Source of the DNA: Nitrospirota bacterium
Lineage (GTDB): Bacteria > Nitrospirota > Nitrospiria > Nitrospirales > UBA8639
Direction of reading: 5' to 3'
DNA: 7,849 nt
Assembly (NCBI GenBank): GCA_029879555.1
Contig: JAOUQB010000101.1
Span: forward strand, 1-7,849
Below are positions 6,364 to 7,849 of this stretch, in pieces (position 1 is the stretch's first letter; the number at the start of each line of letters is the position of its first letter). The position numbers and the translations under genes were made by a program. Below the pieces are notes generated by a model that made no database searches, was not told the origin of the DNA, and worked only from the letters and a program-made list of their open reading frames with translations.

Positions 6364-6391
6364 AAAAAATGTGACTATATTCCTGGCAGTC
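6364..6391 (-). terminator. weak candidate terminator after the TonB-dependent receptor gene
   Basis: On the minus strand, 15 nt after the receptor stop codon, GACTG (6391-6387) can pair with TAGTC (6377-6373), one pair being G-T, across a 9-nt loop. Three bases later comes a run of six T (6369-6364). Position and T-run fit an intrinsic terminator, but a five-pair stem is short. The remainder of the 222-bp spacer (6185-6406) shows no other structure. Confidence 0.22.
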
Positions 6392-6406
6392 TTTGGTTTT
6401 CTGAGA

Positions 6407-7849
6407 TTAGGGGTGATAGGCAATGCCCAATCGGAAGGTGAGGGGTGGGCCAGGAAACCCTTGAAATTCTTCATATGACGCATTTGTGAGGTTTTCTAGG
6501 GCGGCGTACCAGCTCCAAGCTGGGGCTGGGCGATAGGTGAGGGTCGCATCGGCCTTGGTATACCCTCCGACACTTGATGTTTGGGTAGGGATTTGGAAAT
6601 CAAGTCGTGAACTGACGAAGGTCACTCGGCCATTGAGGCTCACCGATGGTAATAATCCAACGGTCAATCCTAATCCTCCACGCCATTTTGGTCGATTTCT
6701 TAACGGCTCTCCTGTTTCAGTCACGCGAGTGGTAAGGGCGGTCAGATTCGCCTGGAATGAGACGGGGGCTTTGGGAGAAAGTTGAAAGGAGAATTCCCAT
6801 CCTTTGGTGATGGCCGTACCCAGATTCGTAAGCTGAAATCGGTTTTGAGTGAGGAGGTCCGGATCCAGATCAATAAGCCCGTGGAAGCGAGTATGGAAGT
6901 ACGTGATCGAAGCGGTGAATTCCTTTTGGGGAGTGTAATACGAGATGCCCAGGTCCCACCCTGTGCTGGTCTCCGGTGTTAAGGCCGGGTTGCCGATCAA
7001 TGGATCTCCCAGGCTGGCGAGTCCAGGCAGTTTGAATCCTTTCCCATAGGCGCCACGAAGATGGAGTAAGGGAAGCAGGTGAAATCGTGCGCTCAATCGG
7101 GGACTCACTCTGGGATGTGAGTGTTGCGAGAAATCAATGCGAGCACCTGCGTTAATAGAGAATGTTGGTATTGGAGCGGCGCTAATCTCCACAAAGCTTC
7201 CCCCAAATGTTCGCGCTAAAGAGAAATCTACGGGTTCGTCGGCGCGACCTCCTAACGAGCTCAGGTCTTGTATGCCCTCGCGGGTTCCTCGTTCGTGGGT
7301 GATCTGTCCTCCAAATGAAAGCGTCAAATCCCTGCTCATCGTCCAGGTTTCGGTGAGGCGGCCCTGATAGCGGTGATAATCAGTTGAAAACCGTGTGGGA
7401 GGAATGGCAAAGAGTGCTGGGGAGAAAAGGACGCCAGGATTGTCCACATCTTGAGATCGTGTTGATAGACTGAGAAAGACCTGATGGTGCCATTCAGTCG
7501 GATCTTCTACGGTCGCTGTGAGTCCAGTGACCAATGCCTGGGTTTCGCGCTGTTCCGTTTGCCGAAGGAGTGCGAACCTGGGGCCGCCACTGCCTTCTGG
7601 AAAACTGTTGACCAAGGAATGCGCATAGTTGCCAGTCAAGCGAACATCCCAATGGGATTTGGGGGCCAGACCAACATTCCAACCAAGGGCATAGTGTGAA
7701 AAAGAATCGGCCTCAACCTGTTCCTCATTGCGGGAATGGGAAAATGAAAGATTCGCCGAGAGAGGCCCCAGTGTCCCGTGTCCTTGAATGACCCCTTTTC
7801 GTGCATCGAATCGCCCCCCTTCCATGAGTACTCGAATCTCAGCATCTTC
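6407..7849 (-). CDS. TonB-dependent outer-membrane receptor, C-terminal part (5' end beyond window edge)
   Basis: 480 residues are visible. The frame runs open to the right edge, so signal peptide, TonB box and most or all of the plug domain are outside; the internal ATG at 7825 is not the start. The visible part is a beta-barrel of alternating polar and aromatic strands joined by Gly/Pro/Asn-rich loops. The strongest family signature is YGKGFKLPGLASLGDP, then IGNPALTPETSTGWDLGISY and a downstream H-G-L-I-D-L. The C-terminus has the characteristic ALENLTNASYEEFQGFPGPP block seen in BtuB/FepA/CirA-like receptors. Such proteins import siderophores, cobalamin or other large ligands using TonB-ExbBD energy; the ligand cannot be told from the barrel. 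The protein ends in A-Y-H-P, not the usual terminal Phe or Trp of the outer-membrane assembly signal. It is transcribed towards HDOD copy B, 222 bp away. Confidence 0.92.
   Translation of the reverse strand, partial: EDAEIRVLMEGGRFDARKGVIQGHGTLGPLSANLSFSHSRNEEQVEADSFSHYALGWNVGLAPKSHWDVRLTGNYAHSLVNSFPEGSGGPRFALLRQTEQRETQALVTGLTATVEDPTEWHHQVFLSLSTRSQDVDNPGVLFSPALFAIPPTRFSTDYHRYQGRLTETWTMSRDLTLSFGGQITHERGTREGIQDLSSLGGRADEPVDFSLARTFGGSFVEISAAPIPTFSINAGARIDFSQHSHPRVSPRLSARFHLLPLLHLRGAYGKGFKLPGLASLGDPLIGNPALTPETSTGWDLGISYYTPQKEFTASITYFHTRFHGLIDLDPDLLTQNRFQLTNLGTAITKGWEFSFQLSPKAPVSFQANLTALTTRVTETGEPLRNRPKWRGGLGLTVGLLPSVSLNGRVTFVSSRLDFQIPTQTSSVGGYTKADATLTYRPAPAWSWYAALENLTNASYEEFQGFPGPPLTFRLGIAYHP

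Noticed and set aside
6232..6441. Plus-strand open frame of 69 codons, with an internal ATG at 6307 preceded by GGGAG, between HDOD copy B and the receptor gene
   Set aside because: It overlaps the receptor 3' end, has no recognisable domain and looks like translated spacer. The purine-rich stretch before 6307 is the only support.

Overview
The window looks like a piece of an ordinary chromosome from a Gram-negative bacterium. A TonB-dependent outer-membrane receptor at the right edge implies an outer membrane. Base composition looks close to balanced, and genes lie on both strands with short gaps. The mixture of a Prx6-type peroxiredoxin, class I PurE, a DUF1653 protein and paired HDOD proteins resembles Nitrospirota (for example a moderate-GC Nitrospira). 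That assignment is an inference from gene style only, as nothing in the window is taxonomically decisive. I see no rRNA, tRNA, CRISPR array, insertion sequence, integrase or phage gene.

Left part (1-2407): a 1-Cys peroxiredoxin gene on the minus strand is cut by the left edge. A 238-bp divergent spacer follows, holding a near-perfect 18-bp palindrome, and then purE on the plus strand (purine synthesis). purE converges on a minus-strand pair: a SpoU/TrmH-type RNA methyltransferase gene followed 65 bp downstream by a small DUF1653 gene. These are housekeeping or stress functions with no obvious shared pathway.

Central part (2647-6184): this is a small signalling cluster. A plus-strand diguanylate cyclase gene (GGEEF active site, intact RxxD inhibitory site, uncharacterised helical N-terminus) ends in a 4-bp overlap with the stop codon of a minus-strand HDOD gene. 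Upstream of that HDOD gene lies a second, paralogous HDOD gene on the same strand. With starts chosen from the ribosome-binding sites, the two HDOD proteins align without a gap over their first 320 residues at about 62% identity (197/320 by hand count). Both have the same CCAAGGAC Shine-Dalgarno sequence 6 nt before the ATG. They are a clear tandem duplication in which one copy carries an extra 38-residue tail. Both have Q in place of H in the HD-like motif, so they are probably regulatory or scaffold proteins rather than phosphohydrolases. Their position next to a c-di-GMP synthase suggests, but does not prove, a shared signalling role.

Right part (6407-7849): the C-terminal barrel of a TonB-dependent receptor is on the minus strand, with signal peptide and plug beyond the right edge. 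No non-coding stretch exceeds 300 bases. The longest (4827-5107, 281 bp) separates the HDOD genes and holds a candidate promoter whose spacer is filled by a small inverted repeat. I did not find a convincing wholly new system. The most interesting items are the HDOD duplication, its tail-to-tail overlap with the cyclase, and the dyads in the two regulatory spacers.
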